From the NCBI GenBank assembly GCA_002331385.1, contig DCYB01000002.1:222823-286822 (forward strand): DNA of 64,000 nucleotides, given 5' to 3'. Below the pieces are notes generated by a model. The model saw only the letters and a list, made by a program, of their open reading frames with translations. It made no database searches and was not told the DNA's origin. The DNA comes from Comamonadaceae bacterium UBA2121. Lineage in GTDB: Bacteria > Pseudomonadota > Gammaproteobacteria > Burkholderiales > Burkholderiaceae_C. The position numbers and the translations under genes were made by a program. Position 1 is the stretch's first letter. Each line of letters starts with the position of its first letter. This document shows, one piece after another, positions 9,836 through 18,551 of the stretch.

Positions 9836-10954
9836 TCAACGGGTGCGCCGAGTCTGTACAGCGGACGACAATTCATCCAAAGTCGCGAGCGAATCGTCCC
9901 ATCCAAGACAAGCATCGGTGATGCTCTTGCCATATTCCAGCGTGCTCGGCAGTTCCTTGCCCGGCGTGAACTTCTGTGCGCCCGCATTCAGGTGGCTCTC
10001 GATCATCACGCCGAAAACGGCGCTGGAGCCGCCCGCAATCTGCGCCCCGATGTCGCGCGCCACATCGCGCTGCTTCTCGTGCTGCTTGCTGCTGTTGGCG
10101 TGGCTGCAATCGACCATCAGCGTCGGCTTCAGGCCCGCGGCGTCCAGATCCTTGCAGGCCGCGGCGACATGCTCGGCGCTGTAGTTCGGCGTCTTGCCGC
10201 CCCGCAGGATGACGTGGCAATCCTGATTGCCGTTGGTGTGCACGATGGCGACCTGGCCGTTCTTGTGCACCGACAGGAAGTGGTGACCACGGCTGGCCGA
10301 CTGGATCGCGTCCGTGGCGATGCGGATGTTGCCGTCCGTGCCATTCTTGAAGCCGATGGGCGCAGAAATGCCCGAGGCCAACTCACGGTGGACCTGGCTT
10401 TCGGTCGTGCGCGCGCCAATGGCGCCCCAGCTGATCAGGTCACCGATGTATTGCGGCGAGATCACATCGAGGAACTCGCTGGCGGCGGGCACGCCCAGAC
10501 GATTGATGTCGATGAGCAACTGGCGTGCAATGCGCAAACCCTCATCGATGCGGTAGCTGCCGTCGAGGTAGGGATCGTTGATCAGGCCCTTCCAGCCCAC
10601 GGTGGTGCGGGGTTTCTCGAAGTACACGCGCATCACGATTTCCAGCGTGTCCTTGTACTTTTCACGCGCGGCCTGCAGCTTTTTGGCGTATTCCAGCGCG
10701 GCGTGCGGGTCGTGAATGGAGCACGGGCCGATGATCACCAGAAGGCGATCGTCTTCGCCCGACATGATGCGGGAGATGGTCTGGCGGGTCGTGGTGATCA
10801 GATTTTCCACTTCTGTCCCGCTGATCGGGAAGAAGCGGATCAAATGCTCTGGAGGCGGCAACATGGTGATGTCCTGGATGCGTTGGTCGTCGGTACTGCT
10901 GGTTTTGTCGACGTTGCGGTACCAGGCATCGGTTGCAGGGGAATTCGTGGTCAT
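9836..10954 (-). CDS. aroG: 3-deoxy-7-phosphoheptulonate (DAHP) synthase, class I
   Basis: 372 residues of the AroF/G/H type. It condenses phosphoenolpyruvate with erythrose 4-phosphate, the first committed step to Phe, Tyr and Trp. Visible motifs are GPCSIHDPHAALEYAKKL, FEKPRTTVGWKGLINDPYLDGS, the GARTTESQVHRELASG substrate-binding block and the late VDCSHANSSK segment with metal-binding His. A GAGGA ribosome site lies upstream of the ATG at 10954. The gene is preceded by a leader peptide rich in aromatic residues and by a terminator hairpin, pointing to attenuation by aromatic amino acids on top of the usual feedback inhibition of the enzyme. Confidence 0.97.
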   Translation of the reverse strand: MTTNSPATDAWYRNVDKTSSTDDQRIQDITMLPPPEHLIRFFPISGTEVENLITTTRQTISRIMSGEDDRLLVIIGPCSIHDPHAALEYAKKLQAAREKYKDTLEIVMRVYFEKPRTTVGWKGLINDPYLDGSYRIDEGLRIARQLLIDINRLGVPAASEFLDVISPQYIGDLISWGAIGARTTESQVHRELASGISAPIGFKNGTDGNIRIATDAIQSASRGHHFLSVHKNGQVAIVHTNGNQDCHVILRGGKTPNYSAEHVAAACKDLDAAGLKPTLMVDCSHANSSKQHEKQRDVARDIGAQIAGGSSAVFGVMIESHLNAGAQKFTPGKELPSTLEYGKSITDACLGWDDSLATLDELSSAVQTRRTR

Positions 10955-11018
10955 GAAAGGCGTCCTCGTGGAGAGATTTGACTGTCTGAAAGGGAAACGT
11001 TGGTGAAAAAAGAACCTT

Positions 11019-11059
11019 GGAAAAACAAAAAACCGCCGGGCTTTTCAGCTTCGGCGGTT
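11019..11059 (-). terminator. Attenuator terminator upstream of aroG
   Basis: On the minus strand AACCGCCG (11059-11052) pairs perfectly with CGGCGGTT (11038-11031), followed immediately by TTTTTTGTTTTT. It lies between the leader peptide stop codon and the aroG start, with no gene ending before it except the leader, which marks it as an attenuator rather than a gene-end terminator. Confidence 0.85.
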
Positions 11060-11083
11060 GTCTGGGAGAACTTGCTTGCTTAG

Positions 11084-11161
11084 TTAACGAGCACGCGATT
11101 GCCTCTCATCCGCCTTGGACGAGAACCAAAAGTAAAAGTAAAACGCGCTGCGTACTTGCAT
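11084..11161 (-). CDS. Aromatic leader peptide of aroG, 25 aa
   Basis: A 25-codon ORF starting at ATG 11161-11159 and ending at TAA 11086-11084, about 25 bases before the attenuator terminator. Its residues 7-13 read FYFYFWF: four Phe, two Tyr and one Trp codon in a row. Leader peptides with runs of the regulated amino acid are the sensing element of ribosome-mediated attenuation (as in pheA and trp leaders). Here all three end products of the pathway served by AroG are represented. A -10-like TATATT lies just six bases before the ATG, and no clear Shine-Dalgarno is present. The peptide itself is probably not functional apart from being translated. Confidence 0.8.
   Translation of the reverse strand: MQVRSAFYFYFWFSSKADERQSRAR
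11105..11123 (-). promoter_or_regulatory. Attenuator pause (1:2) hairpin and antiterminator segment
   Basis: Immediately after the aromatic codons, CTCGTCC pairs with GGATGAG (seven pairs, one G-U) around AAGGC. The GGCGG within its loop and 3' arm (11110-11114) is complementary to the CCGCC in the 5' arm of the terminator, with two further pairs past one mismatch. Pause hairpin, antiterminator and terminator are therefore mutually exclusive, as in classical attenuators. Confidence 0.65.
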
Positions 11162-11167
11162 CTTTTC

Positions 11168-11197
11168 AATATAGCACTAGTCATTGATGCAATGCAA
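11168..11197 (-). promoter_or_regulatory. Predicted promoter of the aroG leader
   Basis: On the minus strand TTGCAT (11197-11192), an 18-base spacer and TATATT (11173-11168). The expected start of transcription, seven bases past the -10 box, is 11161, the A of the leader ATG, so the leader mRNA may be leaderless. Confidence 0.6.
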
Positions 11198-11247
11198 CAA
11201 GCAAAACCCGAAGGCGCGTTGCATCGGCATCACACATGCGCCCCCGC

Positions 11248-12708
11248 TCAGGCGGTTCCGCCCACGGTCAGGCCGTCGATGCGCATGGTCGGTTGTCCCA
11301 CTCCGACCGGCACGCTCTGGCCTTCCTTGCCGCAGGTGCCAACACCCGTGTCAAGCTTCATGTCGTTGCCGATCATGCTCACTTTTTTGAGCGACTCGGG
11401 GCCGCTGCCGACGATGGTGGCGCCCTTCACCGGGTACAGGATCTTGCCCTTCTCCACCCAGTACGCCTCGCTGGCGGAGAACACGAATTTGCCACTCGTG
11501 ATGTCCACTTGCCCGCCACCAAAGTTGGTCGCATAAAGCCCTTTGTCGATGGAGGCAATGATTTCTGCCGGGTCTTTGTCGCCGCCCAGCATGTAGGTGT
11601 TGGTCATGCGCGGCATCGGGATGTGCGCATAGCTTTCGCGTCGGCCATTGCCGGTCGGCTTGCCCTTCATGAGGCGCGCGTTCATGGCATCCTGGAGGTA
11701 GCCCTTGAGAATGCCGTCCTCGATGAGCACGTTCTTTTGCGTGGCATGGCCTTCGTCGTCCACGTTCAGTGAGCCGCGACGATCGGCGATGGTGCCGTCA
11801 TCCAGCACAGTCACGCCCTTGGCCGCCACACGCTCGCCGATGCGACCGCTGAAGGCGCTGGAGCCCTTGCGGTTGAAGTCGCCCTCCAGCCCGTGGCCGA
11901 CGGCCTCGTGCAGCAGCACGCCGGGCCAGCCGGGGCCAAGCACCACGGTCATCTCGCCCGCTGGCGCGGGGCGCGACTCCAGATTCACCAGTGCCGCGTT
12001 GACGGCATCGTCCACGTATTGGTGCACCAGTGCATCGTCAAAATAATCGAGTCCGAAACGGCCACCGCCGCCTGCCGAACCCACTTCGCGGCGCCCGTTC
12101 TGCTCGGCAATCACCGTGATCGACATGCGCACCAGCGGGCGCACGTCCGCCGCCAGCGTGCCATCGGCGCGGGCGATCAGCACCACGTCGTACTCACCGG
12201 CCAGCCCTGCCATCACCTGCACCACGCGCGGGTCCTTGGCGCGCGCCAGTTTTTCGGCACGCTCCAGCAGCGCCACCTTGGCCGTGCTGTCCATGGACGC
12301 AATCGGATCGAGGTGCGGATACAGCGAGCGGCTGCCCGCGATCTTGCGTGCGCCCACCTTGGTGCGCGCCGACTTGGCCGCCGTGCCGATCGTGCGCACG
12401 GTGCGTGCGGCGTCCAGCAGGGAGGCTTCGGAAATGTCGTCGGAATAGGCAAACGCCGTTTTTTCACCGGTCACGGCACGCACGCCGACGCCCTGATCAA
12501 TGCTAAACGAGCCCGTCTTCACGATGCCCTCTTCCAGACTCCAGCCTTCGCTGCGCGTGTACTGGAAATACAGGTCGGCATCGTCCACCCGGTGCGCGCG
12601 GATTTCCGCCAGCGCGCGGGTGAGATGGGATTCGTTGAGGCCGAACGGCTCCAGCAGCAGTTGCTGGGCAATGGCCAAACGTTCAATGGTCGGTTCGCGG
12701 GAGATCAT
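11248..12708 (-). CDS. tldD: TldD zinc metalloprotease
   Basis: 486 residues from ATG 12708 (MISREPTIERLA); a GTG two codons upstream is possible. TldD with its partner TldE (PmbA) forms a cytoplasmic metalloprotease that degrades unfolded peptides and processes some ribosomal peptides. The metal-binding motif HEAVGHGLEGD (HExxxH) lies at about residues 266-276, and the C-terminal region has the conserved GVGTCGKEGQ segment. Length is typical. No tldE gene is in the window. It is transcribed toward the aroG leader, and its stop lies about 50 bases upstream of the leader promoter. Confidence 0.95.
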   Translation of the reverse strand: MISREPTIERLAIAQQLLLEPFGLNESHLTRALAEIRAHRVDDADLYFQYTRSEGWSLEEGIVKTGSFSIDQGVGVRAVTGEKTAFAYSDDISEASLLDAARTVRTIGTAAKSARTKVGARKIAGSRSLYPHLDPIASMDSTAKVALLERAEKLARAKDPRVVQVMAGLAGEYDVVLIARADGTLAADVRPLVRMSITVIAEQNGRREVGSAGGGGRFGLDYFDDALVHQYVDDAVNAALVNLESRPAPAGEMTVVLGPGWPGVLLHEAVGHGLEGDFNRKGSSAFSGRIGERVAAKGVTVLDDGTIADRRGSLNVDDEGHATQKNVLIEDGILKGYLQDAMNARLMKGKPTGNGRRESYAHIPMPRMTNTYMLGGDKDPAEIIASIDKGLYATNFGGGQVDITSGKFVFSASEAYWVEKGKILYPVKGATIVGSGPESLKKVSMIGNDMKLDTGVGTCGKEGQSVPVGVGQPTMRIDGLTVGGTA

Positions 12709-12818
12709 CCGCACATTCTATGCAGTTGCACACCGGTTTCCGCCGCCGGGCCGGGAAGCCTGCTGCAGCCACAGGTGATTCGCAGTGCGGGCCGTGCGCA
12801 GCCGTGAGGCCGCGCGCT

Positions 12819-13991
12819 TCACACTGCTTCTTGCGGCGACTGCGTAGGCTGATTCTGAGATCGCGCCACCGACATCAGCACGCCGAGCGCCAACCCCAAT
12901 GTGACCATGGCCGTTCCGCCGTAGCTCACGAACGGCAGCGGCACGCCCACGACGGGAAGAATGCCACTGACCATGCCCATGTTCACGAAGGCATAGGTGA
13001 AGAAAATCATCGACACCGCGCCCGCCATGAGGCGACCAAACAGCGTGTTGGCATTCACCGCAATGGCCAGCCCACGCCAGACCAGCAGCAGGAAGCCGAC
13101 GATGAGGGCCAGATTGCCGATGAGGCCAAACTCTTCGGAGTACGCGGCAAAGATGAAGTCAGTGGTGCGCTCGGGAATGAACTCCAGGTGCGTCTGCGTG
13201 CCCGCCATGAAGCCCTTGCCCCACAGACCGCCTGAGCCAATGGCGATCATGCCCTGGATGATGTGGAACCCCTTGCCCAGCGGATCGCGCGTGGGATCGA
13301 GCAACGTGCAGATGCGTTGCTGCTGATAATCATGCAGCACCGGCCAGCGCACGCCGTCTGCGCACAGTTGCGGCTCGAACCAGACGATGAGTGCAATGCC
13401 GACCACGCCCACCACCACCGGCGGAATGACCAGCTTCCACGGCAGCCCGGCAAAGAAGATGACGGACAGCCCCGCCGCCATCACCAGCAGCGAGGTGCCC
13501 AGATCGGGCTGCTTCATGATCAGACCGACCGGAATGGCAAGCAGCACGCCCGCCACCACGAAATCCAGCGCACGCAATTGGCCTTCGCGCTTCTGGAACC
13601 ACCACGCCAGCATCAGCGGGGTGGCGATCTTGAGCAGTTCGCTGGGCTGCACCACCACACCGATGTTGATCCAGCGCTGCGCGCCCTTCTTGGTGATGCC
13701 GAACAGCGCCACCCCCACCAGCAGCACAACTCCCAGCGTGTATAGCGGCACGGCCAGCGCCATCAGTTTCTGGGGCGGAACCTGCGATACGCAAAACAGG
13801 ATGCCTGCCGCCAGCAGCATGTTGCGGCCATGGTCGGCAAAGCGCGTGCCATGGTCGTAGCCGGACGAGTACATCGCGGTCAACCCGATGGACGAGAGGA
13901 TCAGCAGCAAAAAAATCAGTGGCCAGTCGAACCCGCGCAACAGGGGAAGAATGCGCTGGAGTATGGTGGGCTTGTCGAAAACGGCGGACAT
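12819..13991 (-). CDS. rodA: Rod-shape peptidoglycan polymerase RodA
   Basis: A SEDS-family integral membrane protein of 390 residues from ATG 13991; a TTG three codons upstream is in frame but less likely. RodA polymerises lipid II glycan strands during cell elongation with PBP2. About ten hydrophobic helices are visible, starting at DWPLIFLLLILSSIGLTAMYSSG. The RIVTFLDP-like loop appears as ICTLLDPTRDPLGKG, and the conserved GLWGKGF, PERTTDFIFA and FVSYGGTAMV segments are present; these distinguish SEDS proteins and contain the catalytic Asp region. It is RodA and not FtsW, since ftsW is in the division cluster at 33.8 kb. Confidence 0.93.
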   Translation of the reverse strand: MSAVFDKPTILQRILPLLRGFDWPLIFLLLILSSIGLTAMYSSGYDHGTRFADHGRNMLLAAGILFCVSQVPPQKLMALAVPLYTLGVVLLVGVALFGITKKGAQRWINIGVVVQPSELLKIATPLMLAWWFQKREGQLRALDFVVAGVLLAIPVGLIMKQPDLGTSLLVMAAGLSVIFFAGLPWKLVIPPVVVGVVGIALIVWFEPQLCADGVRWPVLHDYQQQRICTLLDPTRDPLGKGFHIIQGMIAIGSGGLWGKGFMAGTQTHLEFIPERTTDFIFAAYSEEFGLIGNLALIVGFLLLVWRGLAIAVNANTLFGRLMAGAVSMIFFTYAFVNMGMVSGILPVVGVPLPFVSYGGTAMVTLGLALGVLMSVARSQNQPTQSPQEAV

Positions 13992-14142
13992 TGCGCGCAA
14001 TTATCACAGCGCAGACCCCAACCCTTCGCAGGGAGTGCAGAATCTCTGACCATCGGGGAGAAAATAGTCACCTACTTCCTCTCGCTCCCGAGTTCATTCC
14101 CGCTTTGCCTACAGCTTGCCTGAAAGCTGCCCAGACTCCGCC

Positions 14143-14727
14143 ATGCCAACGACGCATCTGCTTTACCTGCACGGTTTCCGCTCCTCCCCCCAGTCCGCCA
14201 AAGCGCAAATGACCGCCGCGCGCGTCAGGCAACAGCATCCGGCCGCGCATTTCTGGTGCCCGCAATTGCCGCCGTCTCCGCGCGAGGCCATGGCCATGGT
14301 GGCCGAAGGCACGAGCCACTGGCCAGCGGAATCGACGGCCGTCATCGGCTCATCGCTCGGCGGCTTCTACGCCAGTTGGTTTGCGCAGCAGCGCCGCTGC
14401 CGCAGCGTGATGCTGAACCCCGCCGTGAACCCCGCCCGCGATCTGCTGCGCCACATCGGCGAGCAGACGCAATGGCACAACCCGAGCGAGCATTTCTATT
14501 TCCAGCCGCATTTCGTCGATGAACTGCAAGCGCTCGACGTGCGTCACCTGCCCCCCGCCGCACCGCAAATGGCCATCATCGCCAAAGGCGATGAACTGCT
14601 CGACTGGCGCGAAATGGCCGAGCGCTATGCGCAGGCCCAATTACACATTCTGGACGGCGGCGATCACGCACTGAGCCAGTTCGATCTGTACGTGGATGAG
14701 GTGATTGCGTTCTGCCAACTGGTGTGA
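14143..14727 (+). CDS. YqiA-like alpha/beta-hydrolase esterase
   Basis: 194 residues from ATG 14143; an upstream TTG at 14116 is less likely. The protein opens with LLYLHGFRSSPQSAKA, has the nucleophile elbow GSSLGGFYA (Ser in GxSxGG, about residue 69), a late Asp in KGDELLDW and the catalytic His in GGDHALSQF. This matches the short YqiA/UPF0227 esterases. The substrate is unknown; E. coli YqiA hydrolyses palmitoyl-CoA and p-nitrophenyl esters. It is flanked by rodA (divergent) and the PglL-like gene (convergent). Confidence 0.88.
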   Translation: MPTTHLLYLHGFRSSPQSAKAQMTAARVRQQHPAAHFWCPQLPPSPREAMAMVAEGTSHWPAESTAVIGSSLGGFYASWFAQQRRCRSVMLNPAVNPARDLLRHIGEQTQWHNPSEHFYFQPHFVDELQALDVRHLPPAAPQMAIIAKGDELLDWREMAERYAQAQLHILDGGDHALSQFDLYVDEVIAFCQLV

Positions 14728-14736
14728 GTCACCGCA

Positions 14737-16305
14737 TCAGATGCCCGGAGCCGATGCCGGCGGCTTGGCCATGAACTGCCGGTAGGCGTCGGGATACGCC
14801 AATTCGAAGAGCTTCAATTGCTCCTGCGCCTCCTCTTCCAGACCCAGCAATTGGGCACTCTCGATGAGCCGCGTGATGACCCGCGCTTCGGGCGAATAGT
14901 GCATCAGGCGCTGCGCCAGCAGATGCATTTGTGCCGCATTGCCCGCATGGATCGTCGTGGTGGTGAGCCAGGCAAACTCGGCCTGATCGCGGAAAAACCG
15001 CGTCGTCATCGTCACTTCGCGCGCCGTCAGATCACGCCACTGTGGCTCGCGCTGCGCCTGCGTCAGATAAAGCTGCGCCATGCGCCGGTAGTCACTCGAC
15101 ACCGCATACGCGCCCACCAGCCAGGCCGCACAGGCGGCGCTCAACACCGCCTGCACCGCCAATGTGGACCCCGGGGAAAGATCGGCATCGTCGCTGGATG
15201 GCAGCAGCAAAATGACGAGGGCCAACGCCGTCACGAGCTGGAACGGCCCGTACCACAGCGGAAATTCCAACATGCTGTGCAAACCCACCAGCGCGAGCAC
15301 GCCCCACGCCAACTGGCGTGACGCGTTCGTCTCACGCCATGGCTTGTAGCGCCAGATCGACCACAGCACCACGGCACAAAAAGCAATCGCCACCGGCAAG
15401 CCCAATTCCACCGCCAGATGCAAGGGCAGGTTGTGCGCGTTGTCCAGCAGCACGCAAAAGCGTTCGTCGGGAAATACCGTGCTGTAGTGCGCAAAGTCCA
15501 GCTCGCCCCAACCCCAGCCCCACAGCGGCTTCTGCCCGATGAGATAGAGCATGTTGCTCCACAGCGTGAGGCGGCTGGTGCAGCGGTGCGAAGTGTCGGC
15601 CACGCGCGAGAACAGGCCATCCATGTGCACGCCCGAGAGCCGGTAGAGCAATTCCGGCAGCATCCACGCGCACAACAAGAAAGCCAGCAGGCCCGCCAGC
15701 GACAACCAAAGCGAGACGCGCCCGATGCTGCGCCGCCAGAGCCACACCATGCAGACAAGCACCAGCCAGCCCATCGCCGCCGTGCGCGACGCCGTCACGC
15801 CGCTCCCCATACACAGCAGCACCAGCAGCCACGGCGCAGCCGCCGCGAAAACCGACAGGCGCCAATCGGCATGCGATGCACGCGCGTGCGAGCGCGCGCC
15901 CAGCCACACCGAGACGAGCAGCAACAGCGCCAGCGCACTCATCAACAGCAACGTCGCCTGCTGATTGCGTTGGCGCAGATTGCCAATGGCCTGACCGAGT
16001 GTGGAGGCATAAATCCACGGCGACCAGCCCACGTCGCCCTGGAAAAACTGGATCAGTCCGATGAGCGATGCCAGCACGCCCGCCAGCACCAATCCCAGCG
16101 CCAGATCGCGCGCCAGCGCGTCGCGCAGCACGCGCGGCCGATGCACGCCGCCAACACTCACCACAACGATCAGGCACGCACACACCGCGCTCGCCACCAG
16201 CGGCCAGAAATTGGACAGCGGCGATCGCGTATACGCAAACAGGAAGGGAACTGCGACCGCAAGCGTGCGAACGGACAGTACAAAGGCGTGAGTGACTGCT
16301 TTCAT
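14737..16305 (-). CDS. PglL/O-antigen-ligase family O-oligosaccharyltransferase
   Basis: 522 residues from ATG 16305 (an in-frame upstream start at 16350 adds 15). About a dozen membrane helices precede a soluble C-terminal tail. The large periplasmic loop has the LLDNAHNLPLHLAVELGLP segment, whose His is characteristic of PglL/Wzy/WaaL enzymes, and the tail matches the Wzy_C_2 type seen in PglL. Such enzymes move a lipid-linked glycan onto Ser/Thr of periplasmic proteins such as pilins. No glycan-synthesis genes are nearby, so glycan and acceptors must come from elsewhere. An O-antigen ligase role is the main alternative. Confidence 0.82.
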   Translation of the reverse strand: MKAVTHAFVLSVRTLAVAVPFLFAYTRSPLSNFWPLVASAVCACLIVVVSVGGVHRPRVLRDALARDLALGLVLAGVLASLIGLIQFFQGDVGWSPWIYASTLGQAIGNLRQRNQQATLLLMSALALLLLVSVWLGARSHARASHADWRLSVFAAAAPWLLVLLCMGSGVTASRTAAMGWLVLVCMVWLWRRSIGRVSLWLSLAGLLAFLLCAWMLPELLYRLSGVHMDGLFSRVADTSHRCTSRLTLWSNMLYLIGQKPLWGWGWGELDFAHYSTVFPDERFCVLLDNAHNLPLHLAVELGLPVAIAFCAVVLWSIWRYKPWRETNASRQLAWGVLALVGLHSMLEFPLWYGPFQLVTALALVILLLPSSDDADLSPGSTLAVQAVLSAACAAWLVGAYAVSSDYRRMAQLYLTQAQREPQWRDLTAREVTMTTRFFRDQAEFAWLTTTTIHAGNAAQMHLLAQRLMHYSPEARVITRLIESAQLLGLEEEAQEQLKLFELAYPDAYRQFMAKPPASAPGI

Positions 16306-16445
16306 GGGGGCGCGCCGGGAACTCGCGTGTCGCGCATCATAGACCGGCAAATGGACCGTTCAGTCAAAGGGTTGGGCCACATGTCCTTTCGCTTGACCTG
16401 CCCGCTCCGGCAGGCCGGTCTCCGCTCCGTGTGAAAATACCGGTC

Positions 16446-18551
16446 ATGCATGCATTATTCGAAGAAGCTGGCAAATTTCAGGCCGGCCGGATCCTCTCGG
16501 AAGCAGAAAGCTCGGCGCAAATCGAGCTGGATTCAGGAAAGCGCGTCAAGGTCAAGGCAGCCAACATCCTGCTGAAGTTCGACAAACCCGCCCCGGCAGA
16601 GTTGCTGGCGCAGGCGCGTGAGCTTGCGGCCACGATTGAGCTGGATCTGGCGTGGGAATTCGCGCCCGAGGACGAGTTCGGCTTTGCCGACCTCGCACGC
16701 GACTATTTCTCGCAGAACGCGACGCTGATCGAACAGGCCGCCGCGCTGGTGGCGCTGCACGAGGCACCGCATTACTTCCGCCGCGCCGGCAAGGGCCGCT
16801 TCAAGAAAGCGCCCGCCGAAATCCTTCAGCAAGCGCTGGCGGCGATCAAGAAAAAAGAGCAGATCCAGGCGCAGATCAGCGCCTGGGCACAGGAACTGGC
16901 CGAGGCCAAGTGCCCGCAACCGATCCGCGATCAGCTCTACAAAATCCTCTTCAAGCCCGACAAGAACGCGCCCGAATACAAGGCCGTGGTCGAAGCCAGC
17001 CGCGCCACGCACAAGGCGCCACTCGACCTGCTGCAGGCCGCCGGAGCCATCGATTCGGCCTACCAGTTCCACTGGAAACGCTTTCTCTTCGAAAACTTCC
17101 CCAAGGGCACCGGGTTCCCGTCGCTGGAAGCGCCGCTGCCACCGCAGGATTTGCCGCTGGCACCCGTGCAGGCCTACTCCATCGACGACTCGGCCACCAC
17201 CGAAATCGACGATGCGCTGTCCGTGCAGGGTCTGGGCAGTGGCACCGTGACCGTCGGCATCCACATCGCCGCGCCGGGTCTGGCCATCGTGCCGGGAACG
17301 CCGCTCGACACGCTGGGCCGCACGCGGCTGTCCACGGTCTATATGCCGGGCTACAAGATCACCATGTTGCCCGACGACGTGGTGAACATCTACACGCTGG
17401 ACCAAGGGCGCGCCAATCCCGCTGTGTCGCTCTACGTGACCGTGGATGAAGCCACGCTGGCCATCACCGGCACGGAAACCCGGCTGGAGCGCGTGCCGGT
17501 CGAGGTCAACATGCGCCACGACAAGCTCGACCACATCGTTACGGAAGCATGGCTGAACGACCCCGCGCTGTCGGTGGACGACACGCCGCAAGCGCTGCTG
17601 GACCGCCGTGCCGAGCTGTCCTTCCTGTTCCGCCTGGCCCAGCAGCTCAAGGCGCAGCGCGAAGTGGTGCGCGGCAAGCCCGAAACGTTCAACCGCCCGG
17701 ACTACACTTTCCGCCTCGAAGGCAACCAGGGCGAAGAGCCGAATGGCAGCGAAACCGTCCATATCAGCACGCGCAAGCGCGGCGCGCCGCTAGACCTGAT
17801 CGTGGCCGAGGCCGCCATCGTCGCCAACAGCACGTGGGGACAAATGCTGGCCGACCACAGCGTGCCAGGCATCTACCGCAGCCAGTTCAGCCTGGCTCCG
17901 GGCGTGAAGGTGCGCATGGGCACCAAGGCGCAGCCGCACGCCGGCATCGGCGTGAAATGCTATGCGTGGTCCACCTCGCCGCTGCGTCGCTACGTGGATC
18001 TGGTGAACCAGTGGCAGATCATCGCCTGCGTGCGCCACGGCAAGACCGCCGCACTGGCCGCGCCGTTCAAACCCAAGGACGCCGACTTGTTCTCCATCAT
18101 CAGCAGTTTCGACGCGGCCTACAGCGCCTACAACGGCTATCAGGCAGGCATGGAGCGGTTCTGGACGCTCAAGTATCTGGAGCAAAACGGCATCAACGAA
18201 CTGGAAGCCACAGTCATCAAGGACAACGGCCCCTACGGCATGCTCGTGCGCGCAGACACCTTGCCGCTGGTGATTTCGGTGCTTGGCGCGCAGAACCTGC
18301 CACGCGGTGCGCGTGCGCTGGTGCGTCTGGGTGATATCGACGAGATCACGCTCGACATCCACGGCACCGTGGTGCAGCGCCTGGACGACCCGGATGACAG
18401 CAGCGATGACGGCGACGTGAGCGACGAGGACGAAGACGATTCCGTGGCCGGCCCGATCGCCATCGCCGTCGATGTCAACGAGAGCGATGCAGCAGATGCG
18501 CCACAGGGCAAACCCCGCAGCGGCGAAGCCGGAGATAATCAGGCGCCGTGA
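16446..18551 (+). CDS. Ribonuclease II/RNB-family exoribonuclease
   Basis: 701 residues from ATG 16446 (MHALFEEAGKF); a GTG at 16431 is also in frame. It is a 3'-to-5' exoribonuclease. The central RNB domain starts at SIDDSATTEIDDALSV (about residues 240-255), whose Asp residues bind the catalytic metals, and continues through the YMPGYKITMLPDDV block. The C-terminal region carries S1-like sequence and an acidic tail of about 35 residues rich in Asp/Glu. The N-terminal part differs from E. coli RNase II, as is usual in this lineage. Its stop overlaps the start of the TonB-like gene by four bases (GTGA). Confidence 0.92.
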   Translation: MHALFEEAGKFQAGRILSEAESSAQIELDSGKRVKVKAANILLKFDKPAPAELLAQARELAATIELDLAWEFAPEDEFGFADLARDYFSQNATLIEQAAALVALHEAPHYFRRAGKGRFKKAPAEILQQALAAIKKKEQIQAQISAWAQELAEAKCPQPIRDQLYKILFKPDKNAPEYKAVVEASRATHKAPLDLLQAAGAIDSAYQFHWKRFLFENFPKGTGFPSLEAPLPPQDLPLAPVQAYSIDDSATTEIDDALSVQGLGSGTVTVGIHIAAPGLAIVPGTPLDTLGRTRLSTVYMPGYKITMLPDDVVNIYTLDQGRANPAVSLYVTVDEATLAITGTETRLERVPVEVNMRHDKLDHIVTEAWLNDPALSVDDTPQALLDRRAELSFLFRLAQQLKAQREVVRGKPETFNRPDYTFRLEGNQGEEPNGSETVHISTRKRGAPLDLIVAEAAIVANSTWGQMLADHSVPGIYRSQFSLAPGVKVRMGTKAQPHAGIGVKCYAWSTSPLRRYVDLVNQWQIIACVRHGKTAALAAPFKPKDADLFSIISSFDAAYSAYNGYQAGMERFWTLKYLEQNGINELEATVIKDNGPYGMLVRADTLPLVISVLGAQNLPRGARALVRLGDIDEITLDIHGTVVQRLDDPDDSSDDGDVSDEDEDDSVAGPIAIAVDVNESDAADAPQGKPRSGEAGDNQAP

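Noticed and set aside
9446..10981. A 511-codon open frame opposite aroG
   Set aside because: It covers aroG and the small downstream gene on the other strand; composition is that of a shadow frame.
16533..17762. A 409-codon open frame opposite the RNase II gene
   Set aside because: It is antisense to strong RNB-domain coding sequence and shows no domain or ribosome site.
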